Notes under the pieces: generated by a model
Databases searched by the model: none
Told to the model about the DNA's origin: nothing
What the model saw: the letters and a program-made list of their open reading frames with translations, nothing else
Virus record (IMG/VR): IMGVR_UViG_3300035670_000089
Span: 1 to 64,000 of that record
DNA from: a virus
DNA: 64,000 nucleotides
Strand: one strand, 5' to 3'
In this document: positions 23,566-32,900 of the stretch, one piece after another
Layout: every line of letters begins with the position of its first letter
Numbering within the stretch: the first letter of the stretch is position 1
Translations under genes and position numbers: made by a program

Positions 23566-26412
23566 ATGTTTATCGGCCCGAACTTTCTATCGGAGTCTAT
23601 CTCAACCTCCCAAAAATCCATACCCAACGTAGCTCAAGATTACGATTTCCTCCCCGACAATCCCGAGTGGTTAACCCCCGACGCGCTATTCACTCTGCAA
23701 AACGGGTATCTACATGAGGGGGAAACCACAAAAGAGATGTACATGCGAGTCTCTAAAGCCTCGGCGCATCGTCTCCACAAACCGGAATTAGCCGACGTCT
23801 TCTTCTCTCTATTCTGGTTAGGTTGGCTTGGCGGCGCTACTCCTGTCTTAGCCAACATGGGTAATGAACGAGGACTCCCTATCTCTTGTTACTCTCTCGA
23901 AGTAGAAGACTCCCTCTCGGGTATATTTGACAGTGTTGGAGAACTCGCACATCTTTCCTCCAAAGGAGGAGGAGTAGGAATCTACGCCGGCAATATTCGA
24001 GGTAGAGGCTCCTATATCCAAGGAGGAGGGAGATCCCACGGCGTTGTACCTTGGTGTAAAAACTTCGATAGCGCCACCGCTTCGGTTAGTCAATCCAATG
24101 TCCGACGCGGCGCTAGTGCAGTATACCTCCCCTTCTCCCACAGCGACATTCGAGAATTCCTTCGTATCCGTCGACCACAAGGAGATGAAAATCTACGGTG
24201 TATGAATATACATCACGCCGTTTGTCTAACCGACGAAGACATGGAACGGATAGTAGCCCGCGAACCCGAAGCGTTTGAGTTGTGGAAAGAAATCCTCCGC
24301 ACCCGCGTTGAAACCGGCGAACCCTTCCTCTTCTTTACCGACAACGTTAACCGTAACTCCCCTCCCGGTTATATCAAACATGGCTTAACGGTTAAGACTA
24401 GTAACATCTGTCTGTTGGGAGAAGAGTTAGTTACCACATCAGAAGGACCTAAAGCAATAAAAGAGCTAGTAGGTAAGACTGTAACCATCTGGGATGGAGA
24501 GAAGTGGGTAGAGAATAGCTCCTTTGGGTATAAGGGACACGCAAACCAACTGGTGGAGGTGACGTTCCGAGACGGGAGTAAAACCAGAACTACCTTAAAC
24601 CACCGTTTTCCAACGGAAGCTTTCGGCTTTGTAGAAGCTAAAGACCTTAAGCACGGTATGACTGTAGAGACTCACACGATTCAATATAGCGGAAACGTTG
24701 AGTTAGAAGCAGCGTACCTTAAAGGCTTTTTAACCGCCGACGGGACTAGTCACAATGACAAACCTATTCTATGGTTGTACGACACTAAGTACATGTGTCA
24801 GGAAAGAATTCTATCCGCCGTTAACTCTTTGCCAGCCGACTTGTCCTACAACGAGGGTTGTATAACAGAAGCCGGCGTCAGGGCTGCTGGAGACAATCGA
24901 GTAAATGTCTTAGGACTAACCGCGCGGAAAAATAATCTTCTGCCTTGGTGTAAAGAGTACAAGAAGGAACTACCTAAAGAATACTTAGACTGGACTCTAA
25001 ACAGTAAAGCAGAATTTCTAGCTGGAGTCTTTGACGGAGATGGCACCGTGGTAAATAACAGTTACGCTCGTTGTTACCAACTAGCTAGTGTCCATAAAGG
25101 CTTTCTAGAGCAAGTGCAGTTACTCCTAAAGAGCATCGGCGTACAAAGTACTTTAAACTGTATGCGGGAAGCGGGTAAAACAAACTTCAACGATGGGTAC
25201 GGAGACTATCCTACGTTGGCTTGCTATCGCCTTACGGTATCTAACAGCAGTGCGTATAAGTTAGCGGACATCTGTCACTTCTCAAGACTCGTTAAACTAG
25301 AACGTCCTACAAAACGAGGTGCGTATAAGACTAAACCTACGCACGGGGTTGTTAAGAGTGTAGAGATTATAGACGTAGAGCCCGTTGCTACCTACTGCAC
25401 CGAAGTCCCTAGTACTCACAAATTCGCTCTAACCGACGGAAGAATGACAGGCAACTGTACCGAGGTCACTGGATATACAGATGTAGAGCACACCTTTGTG
25501 TGTTGTCTATCGAGTATGAATCTAACGAAGTGGTGGGAATGGAAGGATACAAAGGCGGTCTATTACGCCACATGGTTCTTAGAAGGAGTCATGATGGAGT
25601 TCATAGCAAAAGCGGAAGATCGTAAGGGATTTGCTAGCGCTGTACGATTCGCTAAGAAGTCTCACATGTTAGGACTAGGCGTGTTGGGTTACCACAGTCT
25701 ACTCCAGAAAGAGAGACTACCTTTTGAGTCCTACGGGGCAAGATTACTAAACCGCGCGATCTTTAAACACCTCGCTAAAGAAACCCACGAAGCCTCAAAA
25801 GACATGGCTAAAGAGTACGGCGAACCTGAATGGTGTAAAGGTACGGGAGTACGCAATACTCATACTACAGCATTAGCCCCAACGGTATCCAACTCTTTGG
25901 TATGTGGACACGTATCCGCCGGGATTGAACCTTGGGCAGCGAACTGTTTCGAGAAGAGAGGCGCTAAGGGTGTAGTGTTATTCTACAATCCTATCTGTCG
26001 GGACATCCTAGCCTCCTATGGACAAGACACAGCGGAAGTATGGGATAGTATCTGTAAAGAGAAAGGTTCCGTACAGCACTTGGATTTCCTTAGTGAGGAA
26101 GATAAAGAGATTCTCTTAACCGCGCGGGAGATTTGTCAAATGGAGATTGTAGAGCAAGCTGCCGAGAGACAAAAATTGATGGATAGCTACTCCCAAGGTC
26201 AAGCGCAAAGCGTGAATCTATTCTTCTCTAAAGACGTAGACCCCACTTACTACGCTAAAGTGCATTATCGTGCCTGGTCATTAGGATTAAAAACTTTATA
26301 CTACTGTCGTAACGAACAATCCTCCAATGTACACTCCTCAGAAAAGCTACTTAAAAAGATGAAACGAGTCGTAAATAACGAGCCAGCGGAATGTACAGCC
26401 TGCCACGGTTAA
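23566..26412 (+). CDS. nrdA: Class I ribonucleotide reductase, large subunit, intein-containing
   Basis: The 948-residue precursor contains a 349-residue intein (residues 282-630); the spliced product would have 599 residues. Extein landmarks are PISCYSLEV (C108, first redox cysteine), SKGGGVGIYAGNIRG, the thiyl-radical site reformed by splicing (TSNI joined to CTEV), FVCCLSSMNL (second redox cysteine region) and a C-terminal CTACHG that should reduce the active-site disulfide. No N-terminal ATP-cone is present, so the usual dATP overall-activity control is absent, as in many phage enzymes. Activity depends on protein splicing because the intein precedes the catalytic cysteine. GAGGA lies before ATG 23566. 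Confidence 0.95.
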   Translation: MFIGPNFLSESISTSQKSIPNVAQDYDFLPDNPEWLTPDALFTLQNGYLHEGETTKEMYMRVSKASAHRLHKPELADVFFSLFWLGWLGGATPVLANMGNERGLPISCYSLEVEDSLSGIFDSVGELAHLSSKGGGVGIYAGNIRGRGSYIQGGGRSHGVVPWCKNFDSATASVSQSNVRRGASAVYLPFSHSDIREFLRIRRPQGDENLRCMNIHHAVCLTDEDMERIVAREPEAFELWKEILRTRVETGEPFLFFTDNVNRNSPPGYIKHGLTVKTSNICLLGEELVTTSEGPKAIKELVGKTVTIWDGEKWVENSSFGYKGHANQLVEVTFRDGSKTRTTLNHRFPTEAFGFVEAKDLKHGMTVETHTIQYSGNVELEAAYLKGFLTADGTSHNDKPILWLYDTKYMCQERILSAVNSLPADLSYNEGCITEAGVRAAGDNRVNVLGLTARKNNLLPWCKEYKKELPKEYLDWTLNSKAEFLAGVFDGDGTVVNNSYARCYQLASVHKGFLEQVQLLLKSIGVQSTLNCMREAGKTNFNDGYGDYPTLACYRLTVSNSSAYKLADICHFSRLVKLERPTKRGAYKTKPTHGVVKSVEIIDVEPVATYCTEVPSTHKFALTDGRMTGNCTEVTGYTDVEHTFVCCLSSMNLTKWWEWKDTKAVYYATWFLEGVMMEFIAKAEDRKGFASAVRFAKKSHMLGLGVLGYHSLLQKERLPFESYGARLLNRAIFKHLAKETHEASKDMAKEYGEPEWCKGTGVRNTHTTALAPTVSNSLVCGHVSAGIEPWAANCFEKRGAKGVVLFYNPICRDILASYGQDTAEVWDSICKEKGSVQHLDFLSEEDKEILLTAREICQMEIVEQAAERQKLMDSYSQGQAQSVNLFFSKDVDPTYYAKVHYRAWSLGLKTLYYCRNEQSSNVHSSEKLLKKMKRVVNNEPAECTACHG
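24409..25455 (+). mobile_element. NrdA intein with LAGLIDADG homing endonuclease
   Basis: The element begins with Cys (CLLGEELVTTSEG), contains the splicing block TTLNHRF (61-67, H65) and ends ...GRMTGN followed by Cys in the host protein. The penultimate residue is Gly where His is usual. Two dodecapeptide-type motifs, LKGFLTADG (104-112) and LAGVFDGDG (204-212), mark a LAGLIDADG homing endonuclease. Insertion is directly before the radical cysteine of the reductase. Confidence 0.92.
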
Positions 26413-26434
26413 ATTTATAGTTATTCGTAATCCA

Positions 26435-26465
26435 GGACTATACCCCACTTGGTATAGTCCTTACT
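26435..26465 (+). terminator. Hairpin after nrdA, terminator-like
   Basis: GGACTATACC (26435-26444) pairs perfectly with GGTATAGTCC (26451-26460), loop CCACTT, followed only by TTACT. The poor T-run makes termination uncertain. The arm shares GGACTATA with the hairpin at 8718-8750. Confidence 0.55.
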
Positions 26466-26483
26466 CATACCCCTAGTATTCTT

Positions 26484-27062
26484 ATGAAGAAACCAATAAT
26501 AAAGATCTGTAAGTATGAAGAACTGGTTAGCAGGAAGTACAGCGACGACGAAGCTGTTATAATAATTTCCAGTTCTCTAAGTGAAGTCGAGGAAGTAAAG
26601 GGTATAGCCGAGCTTATCCTTCTACTTCTTTTTTCTGAAGAAGAAAATTATCTTTTGAGTACCAAAGGGGAAGAGATAGAAGAAGAGGAGGATATAGAAG
26701 AGAAGACGAGTATCGGTAGTCAATGCAGTCTAGAAGAGATAGAAGGCGTTGTTGACTTCGCTAACGCCATAGATGACTACCGAATTATCTTTATCTCCGA
26801 CCCGGGTGACCTCTCCCGCTCTTGGAATATCGCTCTAGGTCTAAACTACCTGTATACACATAACATTCGAGAAGCGTTGTCCTTAACTGTAAGGGAGCGC
26901 CCGGAGGTAAGACCCACGAAGATATGGCCCGCTATGTTATTCGATGAATTCTTCAAACTAAACAACCGTCTTGTACAAGAAGTAGATGACTATTTCGTTA
27001 CGGGTATGGTAATAGACTCTAAAGGAAATGTCATTCACAGTAAATGGTTTGATTTAGACTAG
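26484..27062 (+). CDS. Hypothetical acidic protein, possibly a degenerate phosphatase-like fold
   Basis: This 192-residue protein has a highly acidic middle (KGEEIEEEEDIEEK, about residues 60-73). The later strand-loop-helix YRIIFISDPGDLSRSWNIAL resembles the active-site loop of tyrosine or dual-specificity phosphatases ('HC--G--RS---A'), but the catalytic cysteine is missing (SDPGDLSRS), so enzymatic activity is doubtful. The first strand, DDEAVIIISSSLSE, would also fit such a fold. The resemblance is speculative. It sits between nrdA and the PhoH gene. Confidence 0.5.
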   Translation: MKKPIIKICKYEELVSRKYSDDEAVIIISSSLSEVEEVKGIAELILLLLFSEEENYLLSTKGEEIEEEEDIEEKTSIGSQCSLEEIEGVVDFANAIDDYRIIFISDPGDLSRSWNIALGLNYLYTHNIREALSLTVRERPEVRPTKIWPAMLFDEFFKLNNRLVQEVDDYFVTGMVIDSKGNVIHSKWFDLD

Positions 27063-27090
27063 GTTTAGAAAACCCTAAATTGCAAATACC

Positions 27091-28410
27091 ATGATTAAAA
27101 GATTCGTTCTGGACACAAACGTATTGCTAAACGATGTGGAAGCGATGTATAGATTTAGGGAACATGAGGTACATATACCCTACATCGTGTTAGAAGAGAT
27201 AGAGTCAAAGAAGAACGAACCTGGTGTAATTGGAGCTAATAGTAGAGAGTTCAGTAGAGTACTCTTAAAGTTACTGGAGGGTAGTGCAGACAGACCGGCG
27301 GACAGCACTGGGGATATAATCATCGGTGAAGATTATGCGCCGCCGTTAGTCGACCCCAAGTTACGAGTATCTAAAGGCGACGACCGGATTTTAAACTACT
27401 GTCTTGGTATCATAGACCTCAACCCTATATTGATAACAAAGGATCGTTATCTCCGGATAAAAGCTAAAATATTTGGTGTCCAGACCGAGGACTATCTCTA
27501 CGATAAAGTTAGAGAGGTATACACCGGGCACATTGAGTTACACACGGAAAGTGGAATAATCAACGAACTCCACCGCAACGGTTTTATAGATGTTGAGGAT
27601 AAATTACATCCCAACACCTGTGTAACCCTGGTGGATGAGATTAACCCTAACCACACCGCTCTCTGTATTTATCAAACGGGTAGTCTTAAAAAACTTACTA
27701 ACCCCGACAATAAGGTATACGGGATATACCCGCTAAACGCAGAACAGAAGTTTGCATTAGAGTTATTGTTAAACCCTGAGATCCATCTGGTATCGATTAC
27801 GGGTTCTACTGGGAGTGGAAAGAGTTTAATCTCTGTCGCCGCGGCATTACAACAGGTAGAGTCCAAAGGGTATCACCAACTCTTAATCACGCGGGCGGAA
27901 GTAGCCGTCGGAGAGAAACAAGGCTTTCTACCCGGGGGTATACAAGAGAAGACCGACCCGTGGTTAGAAGGGCTATACGGGTGTATAAACCAACTGTGCA
28001 AGCACAAGCCTGGGGATAAAAATGACTTCAAACCCCACGAGATGTTTGTCGGGAGAGGTATCGTTAAGCCAGCCCCTATTCAATATGTACGAGGTGTAAC
28101 CTGGGATAACAGTATAATTGTTATCGACGAGGCGCAGAACTTACATATCAATGAATTAAAGACTCTTATAACGAGAGCGGGTAAAGGAACTCCTCCCTCG
28201 AAAGTAATTCTTTTAGGGGACGTTAAGCAGATAGACCTTAAGATTAAATACTTGGATCAAGAGAACAACGGTCTATCCCAATGTATAGAGCGCTTTAAAG
28301 GTTGGAGACGGTACGGACATATAACTTTAACGAAGACCGTGCGCTCCGAGTTGGCGGAAGAAGCTGAGAAACGTCTCCACATTTCCCCATCGATGAACTT
28401 ACTACCTTAG
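27091..28410 (+). CDS. phoH: PIN-PhoH family ATPase
   Basis: This 439-residue protein joins an N-terminal PIN nuclease-like domain (FVLDTNVLLNDVEAM; YIVLEEIESKK; SKGDDRILNYCL; LITKDRYLRIKA, about residues 1-135) to a PhoH ATPase domain. Walker A is TGSTGSGKSLISVAAALQ (about 239-256), Walker B is IIVIDEAQNLHINELKTLIT, and KVILLGDVKQID supplies the sensor. The family (PhoH2-like) couples RNA unwinding or binding to RNA cleavage in bacteria; its phage role is unclear. There is no obvious ribosome-binding site. Confidence 0.88.
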   Translation: MIKRFVLDTNVLLNDVEAMYRFREHEVHIPYIVLEEIESKKNEPGVIGANSREFSRVLLKLLEGSADRPADSTGDIIIGEDYAPPLVDPKLRVSKGDDRILNYCLGIIDLNPILITKDRYLRIKAKIFGVQTEDYLYDKVREVYTGHIELHTESGIINELHRNGFIDVEDKLHPNTCVTLVDEINPNHTALCIYQTGSLKKLTNPDNKVYGIYPLNAEQKFALELLLNPEIHLVSITGSTGSGKSLISVAAALQQVESKGYHQLLITRAEVAVGEKQGFLPGGIQEKTDPWLEGLYGCINQLCKHKPGDKNDFKPHEMFVGRGIVKPAPIQYVRGVTWDNSIIVIDEAQNLHINELKTLITRAGKGTPPSKVILLGDVKQIDLKIKYLDQENNGLSQCIERFKGWRRYGHITLTKTVRSELAEEAEKRLHISPSMNLLP

Positions 28411-28422
28411 ACCCCTAGAGTC

Positions 28423-28437
28423 GCTGAAGACTTCAGC
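28423..28437. promoter_or_regulatory. 15-bp palindrome GCTGAAGACTTCAGC, copy 2
   Basis: It is identical to 9731-9745, including the preceding GAGT(T/C). It lies between the PhoH gene and a small gene starting at 28461. Confidence 0.5.
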
Positions 28438-28460
28438 AACTGAGTAATGGAGACATAATC

Positions 28461-28661
28461 ATGAACGAATCTTACTATAAACCTTACGTATTTATATACG
28501 GGGCTAGATATTATTTAGTAAAGGTAAAGAAAGAGAGCGGTAGATTCTATCTGATCTTGTCCTTCGACAAGGACAAAGGGATGGAACTACCCTACGAAAA
28601 GTACAAGAAGACTATGGCGATTATTAAAAGAGCGCCAGAGGATTGTTTACAGTTTATTTAG
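28461..28661 (+). CDS. Small hypothetical protein
   Basis: This 66-residue protein looks like a compact beta-rich domain (YVFIYGARYYLVKVKKESG; RFYLILSFDKDKGMELP) with a helical end (YEKYKKTMAIIKRAPEDCL). A good Shine-Dalgarno-type GGAG lies before the ATG, in the same GGAGACA context as the MazG-like and modifier genes. Its end overlaps the end of the convergent minus-strand gene by 15 bases. Function unknown. Confidence 0.6.
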   Translation: MNESYYKPYVFIYGARYYLVKVKKESGRFYLILSFDKDKGMELPYEKYKKTMAIIKRAPEDCLQFI

Positions 28662-28985
28662 TTTATCTGCATTAACGATAAACGAGTAAGTAGACACTAC
28701 ATTAGTGAGTAGAGCTTGAACCTGTTCAGGGGATAGTTCTACTGCCGGGTCTACTTGAGTAATTACTTCTTTAATTAGGTCAGAGGCTTCTTCTTCTACT
28801 TGTGCCGCTGTATAATCTCGAAGCCACTTAAGCACAAGGTTATCGGTATCGATACGCTCCAGGATATAGGGAGTATATTTTTTGTATGCCAAGCCACTTA
28901 GATATACAACCAAAGGCTCCAGGGCGCCCTTCATGAAAAAGAGTCGGGCAGTAAAGGATAATAAGGAAATCAGGAGAGTAACCAT
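28647..28985 (-). CDS. Small membrane protein, holin-like candidate
   Basis: This 112-residue protein starts with a hydrophobic segment (MVTLLISLLSFTARLFFM, residues 1-18), has a moderately hydrophobic second stretch (LEPLVVYLSGLAYKKY) and an acidic helical tail (QVEEEASDLIKEVITQVDPA). It lies at the end of the minus-strand virion region, near a thermonuclease and another small membrane protein, so a lysis role such as holin or spanin-like is possible. No ribosome-binding site is evident. This is a weak functional call. Confidence 0.5.
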   Translation of the reverse strand: MVTLLISLLSFTARLFFMKGALEPLVVYLSGLAYKKYTPYILERIDTDNLVLKWLRDYTAAQVEEEASDLIKEVITQVDPAVELSPEQVQALLTNVVSTYSFIVNADKLNKL

Positions 28986-29223
28986 AGATATACCGCAGTA
29001 TATATAAAATAGCCCGTAATCTCACACCATTCACATTAAGACTTTCATCCTAAGATAAATTACGGTACAAGTAGGAAACCACAAAAACTACTTTACTTAA
29101 TTTAAGGATCTCTTATGCCAAGGTACTTAACGAGTAATTATCCATGACGTGGTTCCCCTTCTGGATAACTTAAACGAGAGTTAATGGCGAACCCCCCGAC
29201 CTCATACCTACTTCCAGCTTAAT
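28986..29223. other. Intergenic region without recognised genes
   Basis: Apart from peptides of about ten codons I see no gene on either strand. The sequence is A/T-rich. I looked for a tRNA around 29155-29210 and could not fold one. Confidence 0.5.
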
Positions 29224-29343
29224 TCAAAATTTATCCTTACCTCTCGGCTCAAACGTATCCAAGTAAGCTAATACGAAAATAGTATAGAGAACAGGCGTAG
29301 AGATAAAGAAAACTAGAAATAATCCAACACTAAGTTCGACCAT
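29224..29343 (-). CDS. Very small membrane peptide
   Basis: A 39-residue reading frame starts at ATG 29343: MVELSVGLFLVFFISTPVLY then TIFVLAYLDTFEPRGKDKF. Residues 5-27 form one strongly hydrophobic helix, followed by a charged tail. Small phage membrane peptides of this type act in lysis or superinfection control, but no homology is seen and the ribosome-binding site is poor. Confidence 0.4.
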   Translation of the reverse strand: MVELSVGLFLVFFISTPVLYTIFVLAYLDTFEPRGKDKF

Positions 29344-29381
29344 GGACTTAACCCAAAATTAGACTCATTCCTAACCTACTA

Positions 29382-29387
29382 TATAAT
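29382..29387 (+). promoter_or_regulatory. Possible -10 box for the thermonuclease gene
   Basis: A perfect TATAAT lies 37 bases before ATG 29424. At 17-bp spacing the -35 position reads TTAGAC, a poor match, so the promoter is uncertain. Confidence 0.3.
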
Positions 29388-29423
29388 AGGTAGTACAAAG
29401 GTCTAACTTAGTGGTTTGATAAC

Positions 29424-29921
29424 ATGTCAGTAAATGCACTAGTTCTGTTAAGTACAATATCTCTTACTTTAGGAGTCGCCATGCCGATAAAAACAGAAGC
29501 GTTAGTGACGAGGGTAATAGATGGAGACACCATAGTGGTTAACTACGAAAAACAAAACAAAAAAACGAATGAGTTAAAGGTTAGGTTAGCCTGCATAGAC
29601 GCGGCGGAAATAAAACAACCGAAAGGGCTAGAGGCCAAAAAATATTTAGAACAAAGAGTATTGAAAAAGAAAATAAAATTACATATTTACGACTCAGATA
29701 TATACGGCAGAGCCATCGCAAAAGTCTATATAGGTGGAAAGTTAGTTAACCTAGACTTAGTACAGGCAGGATACGCCTGGGTATACGAGTCGTATCTAGA
29801 ACCCTGCAAAAAGGAGAAGGAAGCGTTAAGAAAAGGGCAGGCGGATGCACAAAAGAAAAAGTTAGGGATATGGAGTGCTAGAAAAGCTATAGCACCGTGG
29901 ATATGGCGACGGAAGCATTAG
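29424..29921 (+). CDS. Thermonuclease (SNase-like), possibly exported
   Basis: This 165-residue protein contains the staphylococcal-nuclease fold: ALVTRVIDGDTIVVNY (the 'V-DGDT--v' strand), LKVRLACIDAAEIKQPKG (R...D...E catalytic area), YDSDIYGRAIAKVYIGGK (second arginine) and LVQAGYAWVY. It hydrolyses DNA or RNA with Ca2+. The first ~20 residues are hydrophobic (NALVLLSTISLTLGVAM) and could be a signal peptide, although there is no basic n-region. If exported it could degrade competing or host DNA outside the cytoplasm. Its stop overlaps the 3' end of the giant gene by four bases on the other strand. Confidence 0.85.
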   Translation: MSVNALVLLSTISLTLGVAMPIKTEALVTRVIDGDTIVVNYEKQNKKTNELKVRLACIDAAEIKQPKGLEAKKYLEQRVLKKKIKLHIYDSDIYGRAIAKVYIGGKLVNLDLVQAGYAWVYESYLEPCKKEKEALRKGQADAQKKKLGIWSARKAIAPWIWRRKH

Positions 29922-32900
29922 AACTCTTGGGGTTGGAAACGACCCCATTGGTCTTTATTGTGGGAAGTTGAAGCATCCGCAGAAGACATCGAGGTTTCCA
30001 TAACTCCCATCTCCCACATAATAGGAGCAAAACCTCCCTGAGCCTTTTGGTAAAGCGCCGCCGCTTCATCATCCACTCTATTTATACGAATACTCGTCTG
30101 TTCAACTCCGCTCTCATCCTTATCTGTAATAACATCCGCGGTTCTCTTATACTCGGTTTGGACATAAGGAATATTGTTCGGGTCAGCCGAAGGATAGTTA
30201 GAAGCATTACCCGCATCAGACGGCGGCGGCACCGTTAATTTACCCTTAGGTCCTTTAGACTCCTCCACCCGCTTTTGGATATTCTTCTTAACCTTATCCA
30301 CAAACTGTTGCGCGTTTAGAATAACCTTTACATACTCCGCGGGTAACTTCGCCTCCGTCACAATAATACGGATACGTCTCTCAATCTCAGTTTTGACCTT
30401 CTCAGCCTCTCTCTGTATATCTATACCCTCATAGTCCTTAGGCTTGACTTCATACCCACTCTTCTCCTTACTACCCCATAAAACATCAGTTAATACACCT
30501 ACTAGTTCATTAACAATAGGAGATCTAGAACGAGAAGTAGTACCGCTCTGCCATAAAGGAGGTTTAGTATATGTAGGAGATTTTTCCTTCCGTTCTTTTA
30601 CGGGGTTACCTTCTCCCCATAGAGGAGTGCGGTTATTAACGTTACGCGGGGTATTGGTATCCCGGTCCCTCCATAAAGGCTCAACAGGTTTATTGACATT
30701 ATTAGGTTTCTCCTTAGAGGAGGAGCCAGGCGTATGAATACCCCATTGAGTCGTTGAAGGATTATCTCTATCCGTTTCGAGAATAGAGAAATCTTCAACG
30801 CGGGGTTTAGGTCCATCAGAAGGCTCAATAGCATTAGGTACACCCCTAACTGGATCATCCGGCCCTGTATGAATCCAACCATCAGGAGTTTGACCCGTGT
30901 ACCCCCCTGGGGACTTCCAATCTGCAGGAGCTTTACCGGTATACCCCCCAGGGGACTTCCACCCCTCAGGAGGTTTACCTGTATATCCTCCGGGGGATTT
31001 CCAATCTGCAGGAGGCTTACCTGTATATCCTCCGGGGGATTTCCAATCCGCGGGGGGTTTACCTGTGTACCCCCCAGGCGATTTCCAATCCGCGGGGGGT
31101 TTACCTGTCCATCCACCCTCTTTATTGGGAGGTCTACTCCCTGCTTGTCCCCATACGGGTCCACTCTTCTGTTCGGGACGACTACCTGCTTGTCCCCATA
31201 CGGGTCCTTGAGGTGGACCACTTCCTATTTCAGGTCTATGTCCAGGTTGACCCCATACCGGTGTCTTAATTTTGTATCTAGGGTCTAGTTGTACCGGTAG
31301 TTTAGTGTTGTATACAGAGTTAGGATCAGGTATAGCGGTAGAGTCTGTATAGATATCTTGAGGATCCCACTGCGCTACGATACGAGGTTTAGGGGTGGAC
31401 ATGACCGCAGACAACTCTTGAGAGTTAGGCACCATTTGTACCGGCATATCCGATACCCCTGCAGAGGCCATAAGATATTCACCCCTCTCTTCGGCTTTTA
31501 ATTTACTCTTTTGATTACGTTTAGGTTTCTCTTGTAAGATCTGTACTTCAAGTTTAGTAATCTTATTCTTCTTAATGAACTCATCTACAAGTTTAGTATG
31601 AGCTTTCTCTATAACACCTATACAACCAGCGGTACCGGCACCTCTACCTTCATCAGTATGTATACCTAAAGCAGACCGTTGAGTATTACCTTTAAAGAGG
31701 ATAGGGATAAATATACCCATCACAACGGGGTCAGTGGACATAAAGGATTGCCCAACAATATAATTACCGTCGGGTAAAGGAGCAAGTTTACCGGCGACAT
31801 GACGTTGCTTTGTGGTATCTGTTTGAGTACCTACCACTCCACTAACTGCCGGTACAGATCCCACGAGTTTATCTCCTTCCCACATCTCCAAGGCTAAAGG
31901 ATAAAAACCCGCGTATTTACCTTCACGAATTTGGTCCCCAGTACGCACTAATCGTAGGAAGCCCGTTTGGTTTTTAGGAGGTACTTTATTCTGAAAAGCT
32001 TTAGGTCTGACTAAACCTTCCCCTATCTCTCGGAACAGTATCTCGCCCTGCATTAAGAGATTTTCATAACTACTCCGGTTTAAAAGTGCATCGAAGTCTA
32101 CAGGACTAACCCGACGGTGCTTCCTCTTCGTACTCTCATCTCTTTGTCTTTTTTGTTGTCTATCGCGTGCATAAGCATCTCTGCCCTGTGTATAGATAAG
32201 ATTCTCAAGTTTATTGGAGGCGAGGAGAGTTTCGCCGTTGTAGACCGCTTCAGGAATTTCAGTAGTCGAAGTGACCTTACGTACGACATTGTCTTTCCTA
32301 GATTTATTTCGGTCAAAAGTTCGTTTAGCTTTACCCAATTCTCTCTCAACTTCTTGAGGCGAAAATTCAGCACCTAAAGCAGGTGGAGGAAAGAATATAT
32401 CTAACCCAGGAATATTTTCCGCAATCCGTCTTAAGACGCCGCGGTCGGAAGACTCTCGTACTCGAGGTTCTTGACCTTTAAAGAGTTTATGAACAACGTC
32501 GTAGTCGTACTCCCGGAACAATCTAAATACCGCGAATGTAAATTTACGCTCATCCTCAGTTAAACCATAATTCTCGGGCTTACCCCCAACTGTCTTAGAC
32601 GCATGAGTACCCATAGCGGAAGCGGACACTTCGTCTAAGAAACGTTCAAACACATACCGACTCGATTCCGCCGAGAAGTCCATCAATGCTTTAGTCTTAA
32701 GGTGATCCTTAACGCGGATGTCCGCCAACATCTCTATAAATTTAGTGGCTTCCGGTATACTCTCCTTACCGTACATACCTTGAACAGAACTAAGCGTGGA
32801 CAAGATAGCACTACTCACCGCGTTCTGTCTCTCTGGATCAGTGAGAACATCCATCAAAGTCTTGACGTTATATTCTTTTGCTACTGCTTCAGCGTATTTA

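Noticed and set aside
29150-29215. Possible minus-strand tRNA near a GGTTCG-like sequence
   Set aside because: No acceptor, D or anticodon stems could be folded around it.
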